A DNA stretch of 64,000 nucleotides from Streptomyces sp. S.PB5 (GTDB taxonomy: Bacteria > Actinomycetota > Actinomycetes > Streptomycetales > Streptomycetaceae). The notes beneath the pieces are model-generated. The model saw only the letters and a program-made list of their open reading frames with translations. It had not been told where the DNA came from and searched no databases. The stretch is taken from assembly GCF_030403745.1 (NCBI RefSeq), contig NZ_JAQMWP010000007.1, positions 452,239 through 516,238 of the forward strand, in the 5' to 3' direction. Each line of letters opens with the position of its first letter. The first letter of the stretch is position 1. Shown here one piece after another: positions 25,056 to 32,887 of this stretch. The position numbers and the translations under genes were made by a program.

Positions 25056-25409
25056 TTATCGGTGCAGCGCCCTGGCCCAGTCCGCCGGAACCCGCCCCTG
25101 CGGTCCCGGAGCGGGCTGGTCCACCGGATGGCTGTCCGGCGCCGCGAGCTCGGGCCCGGACTCGAACATCTCCTTGGTCGAGAAGTTCCAGTACCAGTCC
25201 TCACCCGGCTCGAAGCTCTGCACCAGCGGATGCCCGGTCTCCTGGAAGTGCCCGGTGGCGTGCTGCGCGGGGGAGGAGTCGCAGCACCCCACGTGCCCGC
25301 ACTGCGCACAGCGCCGCAGATGGAACCACCACCCGCCGTCGGCGTCGCACTCGACACATCCGGTCCCGCTGGGCGGCACGCTCGCGTCGAGTCCCTGGAT
25401 CTCGGTCAT
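25056..25409 (-). CDS. UBP-type zinc-finger protein
   Basis: A 117-residue protein consisting mainly of a ZnF-UBP domain. Candidate zinc ligands are C18, C21, C34, C37, C42/C43, H50, H54 and H60 (CVEC...CAQCGHVGCCDSSPAQHATGHFQETGH), followed by SFEPGEDWYWNFSTKEMF. In eukaryotes this fold binds the free C-terminal Gly-Gly of ubiquitin; bacteria with this gene have no ubiquitin, so its ligand is unknown. Its ATG overlaps the stop of the kinase gene (ATGA), with GAGGAG upstream, so it is translated in step with the kinase and flavoprotein genes. Confidence 0.9.
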   Translation of the reverse strand: MTEIQGLDASVPPSGTGCVECDADGGWWFHLRRCAQCGHVGCCDSSPAQHATGHFQETGHPLVQSFEPGEDWYWNFSTKEMFESGPELAAPDSHPVDQPAPGPQGRVPADWARALHR

Positions 25410-26863
25410 TCCAACTCCTCGGTCGTGTCACTCTCCGCGGCGGTGAGCGGAAGCAGCACCTGGAACCGCGTGTCCCCGGGCTCCGACTCGACCTGAAGCG
25501 TCCCGTGATGCTTGTTCACGACGATCCGCCAGGAGATGTCGAGCCCGAGCCCCGTGCCCTCGCCCACCGGTTTCGTGGTGAAGAACGGATCGAAGATCCG
25601 GCTGCGGATCTCCTTCGGCACCCCGGGCCCGGTGTCCCGGAACTCGACCAGCAGCCGCTCGCGGTCGAGCGCCGTCCGCACGGTCAGCGTCCCTTCCCCG
25701 CCCGCGCCGTTGATCGCGGCGACCGCGTTGTCGATCAGGTTGGTCCACACCTGGTTGAGCTCCGCCGGGTACGCCGGGATCTTCGGCAGCGTCCGGTCGT
25801 ACTCCTTGACGACCTTGATCTGCTGTCCGATCTTCCCGGACAGCATCAGCAGGGTGCTGTCGAGGAGTTCGTGCACATCGGCGTTCTGGAAAGGGGCCCG
25901 GTCGAGCTGCGAGTACTGCTTGGCGGCGTCGACGAGGTGCGAGATGCGGTTGGTGGAGTCGTTGATCTCGTCCATCAACAGCTCGGTCTCGACGGTGTAG
26001 TTGAGCCAGCCGATGGCGTTCGGCAGGAGCTCCTCGTCCACGGCCGCCGCGACCTGGTCGAGCCAGTCCACGTCGAGCCCGGCCTGTACGAAGGTGGGCG
26101 CGAGCCGCCAGCCGTTCTGGATGTCGTGGTCGTCCAGCCAGTCGGTGACCGCGTCCTCCCGGTCCGAGGCCTCCAGCGGGCTCAACGTCGGTGCCTTGGC
26201 GACGCGTTCGGCGGTGCGGTCCTGGATGTCGATGAGGTTCGCCATCACCTCGGGGGCGTAGTTGCCCTGCGCGATGATGGCGAGCTTGTGGCGCATCTTG
26301 CCGACGCGTTCCCGCAAGGTCGCCGTCGCGCGCACCGCCGCCGCGGCCGGGTTGTTGAGCTCGTGCGTGAGGCCGGCAGACAAGGAGCCGAGCGCCAGCA
26401 GCCGTTCGCGTTGTCCGACGGCCCGCTGGGTGCTCTTGGAGCCGAAGAAGAGCCCCTCCAGGAGGTGGACCGCCATCGGGAACCACTCCTGCATGAAGTC
26501 CGAGAACTTCTCGCCCGGCAGCACGAAGAACCGGGTCGGCTCGGTGACCCGCATGGAGTTGTTGTAGACCTGCGGCACCCGGTCGCCGAGATAGGCCTGC
26601 ATCGAGCCGGCGTACACCCCGCGCTGGGAGGTCCGGGAGACCTCCACGTCGTCGCCGCCGACCCGGCGCGAGAGCACCACCGTGCCCTCGATCATCACGT
26701 AGAAGCAGGTGGCGGGCTCGCCCTCGGTGTAGACGGGACCGGGCTCGAACAGCTCCACGCGCCCCGCGGCGCACAACTGCCCCAGCTGCTCGGGGGACAG
26801 CTTCTCGAACAGGAACAGCGACCCGATCTCCTCGGGGCTGCACGGCATGAGCCGGCCGCTCAT
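25406..26863 (-). CDS. Cyclic-nucleotide-binding histidine kinase
   Basis: A 485-residue soluble sensor kinase. Residues 15-125 are a cNMP-binding (Crp-like) domain (YTEGEPATCFYVMIEGTVVLSRRVGG). After a helical linker comes the phosphoacceptor H167 in LSAGLTHELNNPAAAAVRAT and a complete HATPase domain: NLIDNAVAAI (N box), DTGPGVP, FDPFFTTKPVGEGTGLGL. No membrane segment is present, so the signal is cytoplasmic. The downstream partner is evident: the preceding gene encodes a receiver domain fused to a flavoprotein, and the two genes overlap by four bases (ATGA) with GGAG upstream. What binds the cNMP pocket is unknown. Confidence 0.92.
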   Translation of the reverse strand: MSGRLMPCSPEEIGSLFLFEKLSPEQLGQLCAAGRVELFEPGPVYTEGEPATCFYVMIEGTVVLSRRVGGDDVEVSRTSQRGVYAGSMQAYLGDRVPQVYNNSMRVTEPTRFFVLPGEKFSDFMQEWFPMAVHLLEGLFFGSKSTQRAVGQRERLLALGSLSAGLTHELNNPAAAAVRATATLRERVGKMRHKLAIIAQGNYAPEVMANLIDIQDRTAERVAKAPTLSPLEASDREDAVTDWLDDHDIQNGWRLAPTFVQAGLDVDWLDQVAAAVDEELLPNAIGWLNYTVETELLMDEINDSTNRISHLVDAAKQYSQLDRAPFQNADVHELLDSTLLMLSGKIGQQIKVVKEYDRTLPKIPAYPAELNQVWTNLIDNAVAAINGAGGEGTLTVRTALDRERLLVEFRDTGPGVPKEIRSRIFDPFFTTKPVGEGTGLGLDISWRIVVNKHHGTLQVESEPGDTRFQVLLPLTAAESDTTEELE

Positions 26864-28536
26864 GACTGCTCCAGATAACGGTGGACGAGCATCACGGCCA
26901 TGGCTCCCTCTCCTACGGCGGACGCGACCCGCTTGGCCGACTCCGCACGGGCGTCACCCGCCACGAACACGCCGGGGACATTGGTCTCCAGGTGGTAGGG
27001 CGGCCGGTCCAGCTCCCAGCCCGCCGGCGGCCGCCCGTCGGCGGTCAGGTCGGGCCCGGCCAGGATGAACCCGTGGTCGTCGCGCAGCACGATCTCGTCC
27101 AGCCAGTCGGTCAGCGGGGCCGCGCCGATGAACACGAACATCCACTGCGCATCGACCAGTTCGGTCTCCCCGGTGTCCACGTCGCGCAGCGTGAGCTGTT
27201 CCAGATGGTCCGAACCGTGGGCGGCCTCGACGACGGTACGCGCGCGGACCGAGATGTTGGGCGCCTCGTTGATCTGCTGGATCAGATAGTGCGACATCGA
27301 CGCCGCCAGGTCGGGGCCGCGCACCAGCAGCGTCACCGACTTGGCGCCCCGGGACAGATACATCGCCGCCTGACCGGCCGAGTTGGCGCCGCCGACGATG
27401 AAGATGTCCTGCCCCTGGCAGGAGGCCGCCTCGGTCAGCGCCGAGCCGTAGTACACCCCGCACCCCGTCAGATCGGTGCAGCCCGGCGCGTCCAGCTGCC
27501 GGTACGACACACCGGTCGCCAGGATCACGCTGTGCGCGGCGACGGAGGACCCGTCCGAGAACCGTACGACCCGGGCGGCCCCGTTGACCTCAAGGCCCGT
27601 CACCTCACGCGCGGTGAGGATCTCGGCGCCGAACTTCGCGGCCTGCCGCCGGGCCCGGTCGGTGAGCTGGCCGCCGGAGACACCGTCGGGGAAGCCCAGG
27701 TAGTTCTCGATCCGCGAGCTCTGTCCCGCCTGGCCACCGGTCGCCGACCGCTCCACTAGCACGGTCCGCAGCCCCTCCGAGGCCCCGTACACGGCCGAAC
27801 CCAGCCCGGCCGGGCCGCCGCCGATGACGACGAGGTCGTAGAAGTCGGCCGTCGGGGTCGTCGCCAGCCCCACATGGGCGGCCAGCTCCGGCGCCTCGGG
27901 CGCAACCAGCGGCGTCCCGTCCGGTGTGATCACGAGCGGCAGCCGGTGCCCGTCCTGCCCGGCCGCCGCGAGCAGTCGCCGGCCCTCGGGCTCGTCGGCG
28001 GAGTACCAGCGGTAGGGCACCTGGTTGCGGGCCAGGAACTCCCGCACGTCGGAGGAGCGCGCCGACCAGCGGTGCCCGACGACCTTGGTGCTGGGCACCG
28101 GCCGGTAGTCGCTGCAACGCCAGGCCTCCAGCAGGTCGTCGAGGACCGGATAGAGCTTCTCCTCCGGCGGGTCCCACGGCTTGAGGAGGTAGTGATCCAG
28201 ATCGACGACGTTGATCGCGTCGATCGCCGCGTTGGTGTCCGCGTACGCCGTCAGCAGCACCCGGCGCGCCCCCGGATACACGTCCAGGGCCTGCTCCAGG
28301 AACTCGATGCCGTTCATCTGCGGCATCCGGTAGTCGGCCAGGATCACGGCCACCAGGTCACCGCGGAGCTTGAGTTCGCGCAGCGCCTCCAGCGCGGACT
28401 CACCGGACTCCGCGCGCACGATCCGGTACGACTCGCCGTAGCGGCGCCGCAGGTCACGGGCGACGGCACGGGAGACCCCCGGGTCGTCGTCCACGGTCAG
28501 GATGACGGTCCGCGCTGATTCGGCGGCCTGTGCCAT
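26860..28536 (-). CDS. Response-regulator receiver fused to thioredoxin-reductase-like flavoprotein
   Basis: A 558-residue fusion. Residues 10-130 are a receiver with acidic pocket D16/D17, phosphoacceptor D68 (VILADYRMP) and K119 (LLKP). A spacer (about 145-230) of glutaredoxin-like size leads into a pyridine-nucleotide flavoprotein: FAD motif VVIGGGPAGLGSAVYGASEGL, NAD(P)H motif IFIVGGANSAGQAAMYL and GVFVAGDARAESAKRVASAVGEGA. The position of the thioredoxin reductase CxxC is occupied by GVYYGSALTEA, so it cannot be a classical disulfide reductase. Phosphorylation by the adjacent kinase presumably controls flavin electron transfer. GGGAG precedes ATG 28536. Confidence 0.92.
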   Translation of the reverse strand: MAQAAESARTVILTVDDDPGVSRAVARDLRRRYGESYRIVRAESGESALEALRELKLRGDLVAVILADYRMPQMNGIEFLEQALDVYPGARRVLLTAYADTNAAIDAINVVDLDHYLLKPWDPPEEKLYPVLDDLLEAWRCSDYRPVPSTKVVGHRWSARSSDVREFLARNQVPYRWYSADEPEGRRLLAAAGQDGHRLPLVITPDGTPLVAPEAPELAAHVGLATTPTADFYDLVVIGGGPAGLGSAVYGASEGLRTVLVERSATGGQAGQSSRIENYLGFPDGVSGGQLTDRARRQAAKFGAEILTAREVTGLEVNGAARVVRFSDGSSVAAHSVILATGVSYRQLDAPGCTDLTGCGVYYGSALTEAASCQGQDIFIVGGANSAGQAAMYLSRGAKSVTLLVRGPDLAASMSHYLIQQINEAPNISVRARTVVEAAHGSDHLEQLTLRDVDTGETELVDAQWMFVFIGAAPLTDWLDEIVLRDDHGFILAGPDLTADGRPPAGWELDRPPYHLETNVPGVFVAGDARAESAKRVASAVGEGAMAVMLVHRYLEQS

Positions 28537-28574
28537 GCGTCTCCCACCCCGAGAGTTCGGCTGCGACTTCGGCC

Positions 28575-28593
28575 ATCGTATGTTCGAACGTAC
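28575..28593 (-). promoter_or_regulatory. Palindrome overlapping the promoter of the flavoprotein operon
   Basis: GTATGTTCGAACGTAC (28578-28593) is a 16-bp palindrome with one mismatched pair. On the minus strand it is followed by TACGAT (28580-28575), a good -10, about 40 bases before ATG 28536. The palindrome sits between that -10 and a poor -35, a position typical of activator or redox-responsive regulator sites. Confidence 0.5.
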
Positions 28594-28601
28594 CGCTTCG
28601 C

Positions 28602-28961
28602 TCAGGTTCGCGGTCGGCGGTCACTGAGCACGCAGAACTCGTTGCCCTCGGGGTCCTGGAGCACCACCCAGGACTGCTCGCCCTGTCCGACGTCCGTGTG
28701 CCGGGCGCCGAGCGCGAGGAGCCGGGCGACCTCCGCGGCCTGGTCCTCGGGGCGGAGGTCGAGGTGGAGACGGTTCTTGATGGTCTTGGCCTCCGGGACC
28801 GGGGCGAAGAGCAGGCCGGGCAGGCGGTCCTTGTCCGGGCGGATCTCGTACTCGTCGGGGTCGTCGTTGACCACCACCCAGCCGAGGGCCTCGGCCCACC
28901 AGCGGCCGAGGGCCACCGGATCGGCCGCGTCCACGTTCAGTTGCTCCCATTCCAAGCTCAT
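28602..28961 (-). CDS. VOC (glyoxalase-like) family protein
   Basis: A 119-residue single-domain vicinal-oxygen-chelate protein with the paired beta-alpha-beta modules of the glyoxalase/bleomycin-resistance fold: EWEQLNVDAADPVALGRWWAEALGW in the first half and LHLDLRPEDQAAEVARLLALGARHTDVGQGEQSWVVLQDPEGNEFCVL in the second. Such proteins dimerise and bind a metal or a small ligand; the activity is not predictable. The ATG at 28961 has no Shine-Dalgarno sequence, and TACGCT lies six bases upstream on the coding strand, so the mRNA may be leaderless. It is divergent from the universal stress protein. Confidence 0.88.
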   Translation of the reverse strand: MSLEWEQLNVDAADPVALGRWWAEALGWVVVNDDPDEYEIRPDKDRLPGLLFAPVPEAKTIKNRLHLDLRPEDQAAEVARLLALGARHTDVGQGEQSWVVLQDPEGNEFCVLSDRRPRT

Positions 28962-29057
28962 ACCGGCAGCGTAATGAAGACTGGGGGCGACGACATGGCA
29001 AGAGGAAGCCCGTCCGACGGACGTGACCGTGACACAGGGACACAGGGAGACAGCAGG

Positions 29058-29930
29058 ATGACGCGCCCGATCACCGCAGGAGTCGACGGATCAGAGGAGA
29101 GTCTCGCCGCGCTGGACTGGGCGGCCCGGGAGGCGGTGCGCCGCGGTCTCGCGCTGCGGGTGGTACAGGCCTGGCGGTTCCAGGCGTACGACGCCGTCGA
29201 GGTGGCGACCCCTGACACCCAGGCCGGGTGGGTGCGCGAGACGGTGACCGAGGCGACCAGGGCCGTCACCGGGCGGCACCCGGAACTCACCGTGACCACC
29301 GACGTCATCGAGGGCGGCAGCGCCGACACGCTGGTCGCGGCCGCGGCGGACGCCGAGATGCTGGTGCTGGGATCGCGCGGCCACGGGCCGGTCATCGGGT
29401 TCCTGCTCGGTTCCGTCGGACAACAGGTGATCGCCGAGACGACCCGGCCCGTGGTGCTCGTGCGCGCCGGGGACCAGCCCACCGCCGAGGCCGCCGGGCG
29501 CGAGATCGTGGTGGGTCAGCAGGGCGACCCCGAGGACAGCGAGGCCGCCCTGCGGTTCGCGTTCGAGACCGCCGCCGTCCGCGGGGCGACGGTCCGTGCC
29601 GTACGGGCCTGGACGCTGCCGCCGGTGTTCGCCTACAGCCCCGGCTCGCTCAAGCTGCTCGACGAGGCGGGCGGCCTGGAGCCGCGCGAGAAGCAGGCGC
29701 TGGGCGCGGCTCTGGAGCCGTTGCGGGCGAGCTTCCCCGACGTCCCCGTGGTCGAGCACGTGGAGATGGGCAGCGCGGGACAGGTGCTGCTGTCGGTGGC
29801 GGCACGGGCCCAGCTGATGGTCGTCGGCCGGCGTGCCCACCGCACCGCCGTGGGCGCCCGGATCGGCTCCGTCGCCCATGGCGTGCTGCATCACGCGGGG
29901 TGCCCGGTGGCGGTGGTCCCGCCCGCCTGA
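29058..29930 (+). CDS. Universal stress protein, tandem Usp domains
   Basis: A 290-residue protein with two Usp domains (about 5-145 and 155-290). The first carries the ATP-binding signature in VLGSRGHGPVIGFLLGSVGQQV; the second has the more divergent VVGRRAHRTAVGARIGSVAHGV. Tandem Usp proteins in actinobacteria are typical members of dormancy or stress regulons. I choose ATG 29058, preceded by GGGAG with eight bases spacing, although the frame is open for another 176 codons upstream; that part overlaps the divergent VOC gene and is not Usp-like. It meets the DUF4032 gene stop to stop. Confidence 0.93.
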   Translation: MTRPITAGVDGSEESLAALDWAAREAVRRGLALRVVQAWRFQAYDAVEVATPDTQAGWVRETVTEATRAVTGRHPELTVTTDVIEGGSADTLVAAAADAEMLVLGSRGHGPVIGFLLGSVGQQVIAETTRPVVLVRAGDQPTAEAAGREIVVGQQGDPEDSEAALRFAFETAAVRGATVRAVRAWTLPPVFAYSPGSLKLLDEAGGLEPREKQALGAALEPLRASFPDVPVVEHVEMGSAGQVLLSVAARAQLMVVGRRAHRTAVGARIGSVAHGVLHHAGCPVAVVPPA

Positions 29931-29931
29931 G

Positions 29932-31170
29932 TCACTCCTCGGTGGTCGTGGGCTGCAGCGTCTCGCGCGTCTTGGGCAGGACGTTCTCGATGTAGTCCGC
30001 GACCACCGCGTCCAGACCGATGTCGTGCTGCGCCCGCTCGGACAGGTACCAGCGGTGTTCGAGCAGCTCGTGGTAGATCTCCGCCGGGTCCATCGACCCC
30101 CGCAGGTCCAGTGGTACCGCCCGCACGGTCGGGCGGAAGACATCGCGCACCCAGCGGTGGGCGAGCACCTCGGGGCGGGCACCGAGGGGGTCGCCCGGGG
30201 CGTAGTCGTCCTGGGTGGCCATCCAGCTCTCCAGGTCGTTCAGCAGCCGCCGGGCCTGGTTCTCCTCGGTGTCCAGGCCCGTCAGACGCAGCAGCTGGCG
30301 CTGGTGGTGGCCGGCGTCCACGACCTTGGGCACGAAGGTGACCGTGTCGCCGTTGGCCGCGTGCTCGATCTGCATCTCGGCCACGTCGAAGCCGAGCTCG
30401 TTGAGGCGCCGGATCCGGCGCTCGATGTAGTGGTACTTGCCCGCCGGGTACACCGAGGTGCGGGTCAGCTCCTCCCACAGGCCGCGGTAGCGGGCGCAGA
30501 TCTCCATGCCGAACTCGATCGGGTCGACGGAGGGGTGCAGCGCCCCCGAGGCCTCCAGATCGAGGAGTTCGCCGCTGATGTTCACGCGGGCCAGGTCGAG
30601 GTCGTACTCGCGCTGTCCGTTGCTGAGCTGGGGGTGCAGGTCGCCGGTCTCGGCGTCGACGAGGTAGGCGGCGTAGGCGCCCGCGTCGCGGCGGAAGAGG
30701 GTGTTGGAGAGCGAGCAGTCGCCCCACGCGAACCCGGCGAGGTGCAGGCGCACCAGCAGGACGGCCAGCGCGTCCATCAGACGGTGCATGGTGGCGGGTC
30801 TCATGGTCGTCTCGAACATCGACCGGTACGGCATCGAGCCGCCGAGGTGCCGGGTGACCAGGACCGGCTCCAGCGGGCCGCCGTCGGCGTCGGTGCGCCC
30901 CGTGACCACGGCGAGGGGGTCCACGGAGGGGATGCCGAGCCGGTCCAGGTCGCGCAGCATGTCGTACTCGCGCAGAGCCGGCCGCTCGGCCAGCTCCTTG
31001 ACGGCGATCACCTCGTCGCCGGCGCGGGCGTACCGCACGACGTGCCGGGATATGCCGCGCGGCAGCGGGACCAGGACCTCCTCCGGCCACTCCTCCAGCG
31101 GCATGTCCCACGGCAGTTCGAGCAGGAGCGCGGGGTGCTCCGGGTTCGTCGCGCTGATCTGCAGTGCCAT
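29932..31170 (-). CDS. DUF4032 kinase-like protein
   Basis: A 412-residue soluble protein. The N-terminal half looks like a divergent lipopolysaccharide/small-molecule kinase fold: a lysine in VIAVKELAERPALREYDMLRDL, a catalytic-loop-like GFAWGDCSLSNTLF and a DxG-like LVDAETGDLHP. The conserved C-terminal DUF4032 region follows (YHYIERRIRRLNELGFDVAEMQI, GHHQRQLLRLTGLDTEENQARRLLNDLESW). The substrate is unknown. Start at ATG 31170 with GAGGAC upstream. It ends one base from the convergent Usp gene and lies 41 bases beyond the MBL gene on the same strand... reading order MBL is downstream of DUF4032's neighbours only by position, so an operon is not certain. Confidence 0.85.
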   Translation of the reverse strand: MALQISATNPEHPALLLELPWDMPLEEWPEEVLVPLPRGISRHVVRYARAGDEVIAVKELAERPALREYDMLRDLDRLGIPSVDPLAVVTGRTDADGGPLEPVLVTRHLGGSMPYRSMFETTMRPATMHRLMDALAVLLVRLHLAGFAWGDCSLSNTLFRRDAGAYAAYLVDAETGDLHPQLSNGQREYDLDLARVNISGELLDLEASGALHPSVDPIEFGMEICARYRGLWEELTRTSVYPAGKYHYIERRIRRLNELGFDVAEMQIEHAANGDTVTFVPKVVDAGHHQRQLLRLTGLDTEENQARRLLNDLESWMATQDDYAPGDPLGARPEVLAHRWVRDVFRPTVRAVPLDLRGSMDPAEIYHELLEHRWYLSERAQHDIGLDAVVADYIENVLPKTRETLQPTTTEE

Positions 31171-31211
31171 GGGCCGTTCGTCCTCGTCTCGCGGGTGATC
31201 GTCACCTCACC

Positions 31212-31958
31212 TTAGAGGGCCCGCTCCTTGGCCTGAAGTGCCGCTTCACGGACCGGACCGCGGTGCGCCGGACCGTGGCCCGGGAGCATGAGGTCGCCCT
31301 CCAGATCCGCGAGCACGTCCAGCGAGGCCACGGCGCGGGCGCGCTCGTGGTGGAACATGTCCGGCAGCAGCTGCGGCCCCTTGAGCCGGGAGGTCGGGTG
31401 AGCGCTGACCAGGGCGTCTCCGGAGATCAGCACGCCGGACTCCGGGAGATGGAAGGCGACATGTCCGTCGGTGTGGCCGGGAGTGTGCACCGGGACGGGG
31501 CGGCCGGGCAGGTCGAGGGCGCCCGGCCCGCAGAACGCCTCGGGAGCGGTGACCGGGACGTGCGCCTTGCCGCCGGAGCGGAGGGCGTGCAGGGCCCACG
31601 GCACGACGCCGGGCCGCCAGGCGTTCCTCATGACGTCCCCGACGGTCACCTGGTGCAGGAACTCCCGGCGGGCGTGCGGGACTTCGGCGGCATGGAGGTA
31701 GACGGGGGTGCCGTAGGTGCTGCGCAGATGCTCGGCGGAACCCAGGTGGTCGTTGTGGGCGTGCGTGATGAGCACCGCCGCGACCGCTTCGGGTGAACTC
31801 CCCACCTGGGCGAGGGAGGCGAGCAGCTGCTCGCGGTCGCCGGGGTAGCCGGTGTCGACCAGGGTGACGGCGTCCCCCTCCGTGAGGATCACCCAGTTGG
31901 TGTTGCTGCCGTGCACCAGATAGATGCCGTCGGCGACTTGCTGCACGTCCGTCCGCAT
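31212..31958 (-). CDS. MBL-fold metallo-hydrolase
   Basis: A 248-residue metallo-beta-lactamase-fold hydrolase. Metal ligands are seen in LITHAHNDHLGSAEHL (HxHxDH), HTPGHTDGHVAFHL, SGDALV and the final LPGHGPAH. The short size and layout resemble the glyoxalase II / quorum-lactonase-like group; the substrate is not predictable. I choose ATG 31958 (MRTDVQQVADGIYLVHGSNTNW), the usual beginning of these proteins, rather than the longer open frame to 32084, which is proline-rich and not conserved-looking. The DUF4032 gene starts upstream of its end on the same strand side, 41 bases away. Confidence 0.88.
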   Translation of the reverse strand: MRTDVQQVADGIYLVHGSNTNWVILTEGDAVTLVDTGYPGDREQLLASLAQVGSSPEAVAAVLITHAHNDHLGSAEHLRSTYGTPVYLHAAEVPHARREFLHQVTVGDVMRNAWRPGVVPWALHALRSGGKAHVPVTAPEAFCGPGALDLPGRPVPVHTPGHTDGHVAFHLPESGVLISGDALVSAHPTSRLKGPQLLPDMFHHERARAVASLDVLADLEGDLMLPGHGPAHRGPVREAALQAKERAL

Positions 31959-32136
31959 GATCGGTCCCGAGTGATGAGGTGCCTGCTCGACAGGCACAGC
32001 AAAGCAGACCGGCGGGACGGCGGACTCGGCGGGTGGACGGGTCGGCGAGGGGACGGCGCACAGCGGAAGGGCTGCCTCCGGCACCGTCCGCCGGAGGCAG
32101 CCCCCTGCGTGCGACCGAAGCAGCCGCCTCTCTGCC

Positions 32137-32763
32137 TCAGTGCACGCCGTGCGGGCGGAACTGGACGCTGATGCGCGGTCCCGCGGCGCGTGACGTCTTC
32201 GGTACGGAGTGCTCCCAGGTCCGCTGACAGGAGCCGCCCATCACGATCAGATCCCCGTGCCCCAGCGGCCGCCGTACGGTGTCGCCGCCGCGCATCGGAC
32301 GCAGCAGCAGATCGCGCGGCGAGCCGACGGACAGGATGGCGACCATCGTGTCCTCACGGGCGCCCCGGCCGATCCGGTCACCGTGCCAGGCGACGCTGTC
32401 CCGGCCGTCGCGGTAGTAGCAGAGCCCGGCCGTGGCGAACGGCTCGCCGAGCTCGTCGGCGTAGTGCGCGCTGAGCGCCTGGCGCGCTGCCGTCAGCACC
32501 GGGTGCGGCAGCGGGTCGTCCGCACCGTAGTACGCGAGCAGCCGCGGTACGTCGACGACGTGGTCGTACATCTGCCGGCGCTCCGCCCGCCACGGGACCT
32601 CGTCGGCGAGCCGTTCGAACAGCGCGTCCGAGCCGCCGAGCCAGCCGGGCAGCACGTCGATCCAGGCGCCGTGGCCGAGGGCGGTCCGGCGGATCCCGTC
32701 GAGGGGGCCGAGGCGCAGCTCGTCCGTCTGGTCGAAGAGGGAGGCCTGGAGGTGCGGGGTCAT
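32137..32763 (-). CDS. alkB: AlkB-like 2-oxoglutarate/Fe(II) dioxygenase
   Basis: A 208-residue enzyme that oxidatively removes alkyl groups from damaged bases in DNA or RNA. The iron triad is H127 and D129 in SVAWHGDRIG plus H185 in TWEHSVPK, and the 2-oxoglutarate-binding arginines are R197 and R203 in RISVQFR. Phrases WLGGSDALFERLADEVPW, YYRDGRDSVAWH and LGHGDLIVMGG are typical of bacterial AlkB homologues. I place the start at ATG 32763; the frame is open into the TetR gene region beyond it. It is divergent from the TetR gene at 32888, and a degenerate LexA-like sequence lies upstream. Confidence 0.93.
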   Translation of the reverse strand: MTPHLQASLFDQTDELRLGPLDGIRRTALGHGAWIDVLPGWLGGSDALFERLADEVPWRAERRQMYDHVVDVPRLLAYYGADDPLPHPVLTAARQALSAHYADELGEPFATAGLCYYRDGRDSVAWHGDRIGRGAREDTMVAILSVGSPRDLLLRPMRGGDTVRRPLGHGDLIVMGGSCQRTWEHSVPKTSRAAGPRISVQFRPHGVH

Positions 32764-32783
32764 GGTTCCAGCGTACTCCTTAT

Positions 32784-32799
32784 TCGAAAATCTGTTCCC
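32784..32799 (-). promoter_or_regulatory. Degenerate LexA/SOS-box-like sequence before alkB
   Basis: On the minus strand GGGAACAGATTTTCGA compares with the actinobacterial SOS box TCGAAC-N4-GTTCGA at 9 of 12 defined positions. It is 21 bases before the alkB start. The match is weak and could be chance. Confidence 0.2.
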
Positions 32800-32839
32800 A
32801 TGGCTTTCCGGCGGCTTCCCGCCCTCGCCCCGCCCTTTT

Positions 32840-32872
32840 GATACATCGGTGTATCGGATACATTCGCGTATC
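32840..32872 (+). promoter_or_regulatory. Two tandem palindromic operators before the TetR gene
   Basis: GATACA-TCGG-TGTATC (32840-32855) is a perfect palindrome with 6-bp arms. GATACATTCGCGTATC (32857-32872) repeats it with 5-bp arms (GATAC...GTATC). Centres are 17 bp apart, and the second ends 15 bases before the TetR start. Two dimers could bind side by side and block transcription of the TetR gene and its downstream flavoenzyme. Confidence 0.7.
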
Positions 32873-32887
32873 GAACGGAGGGCGGTC

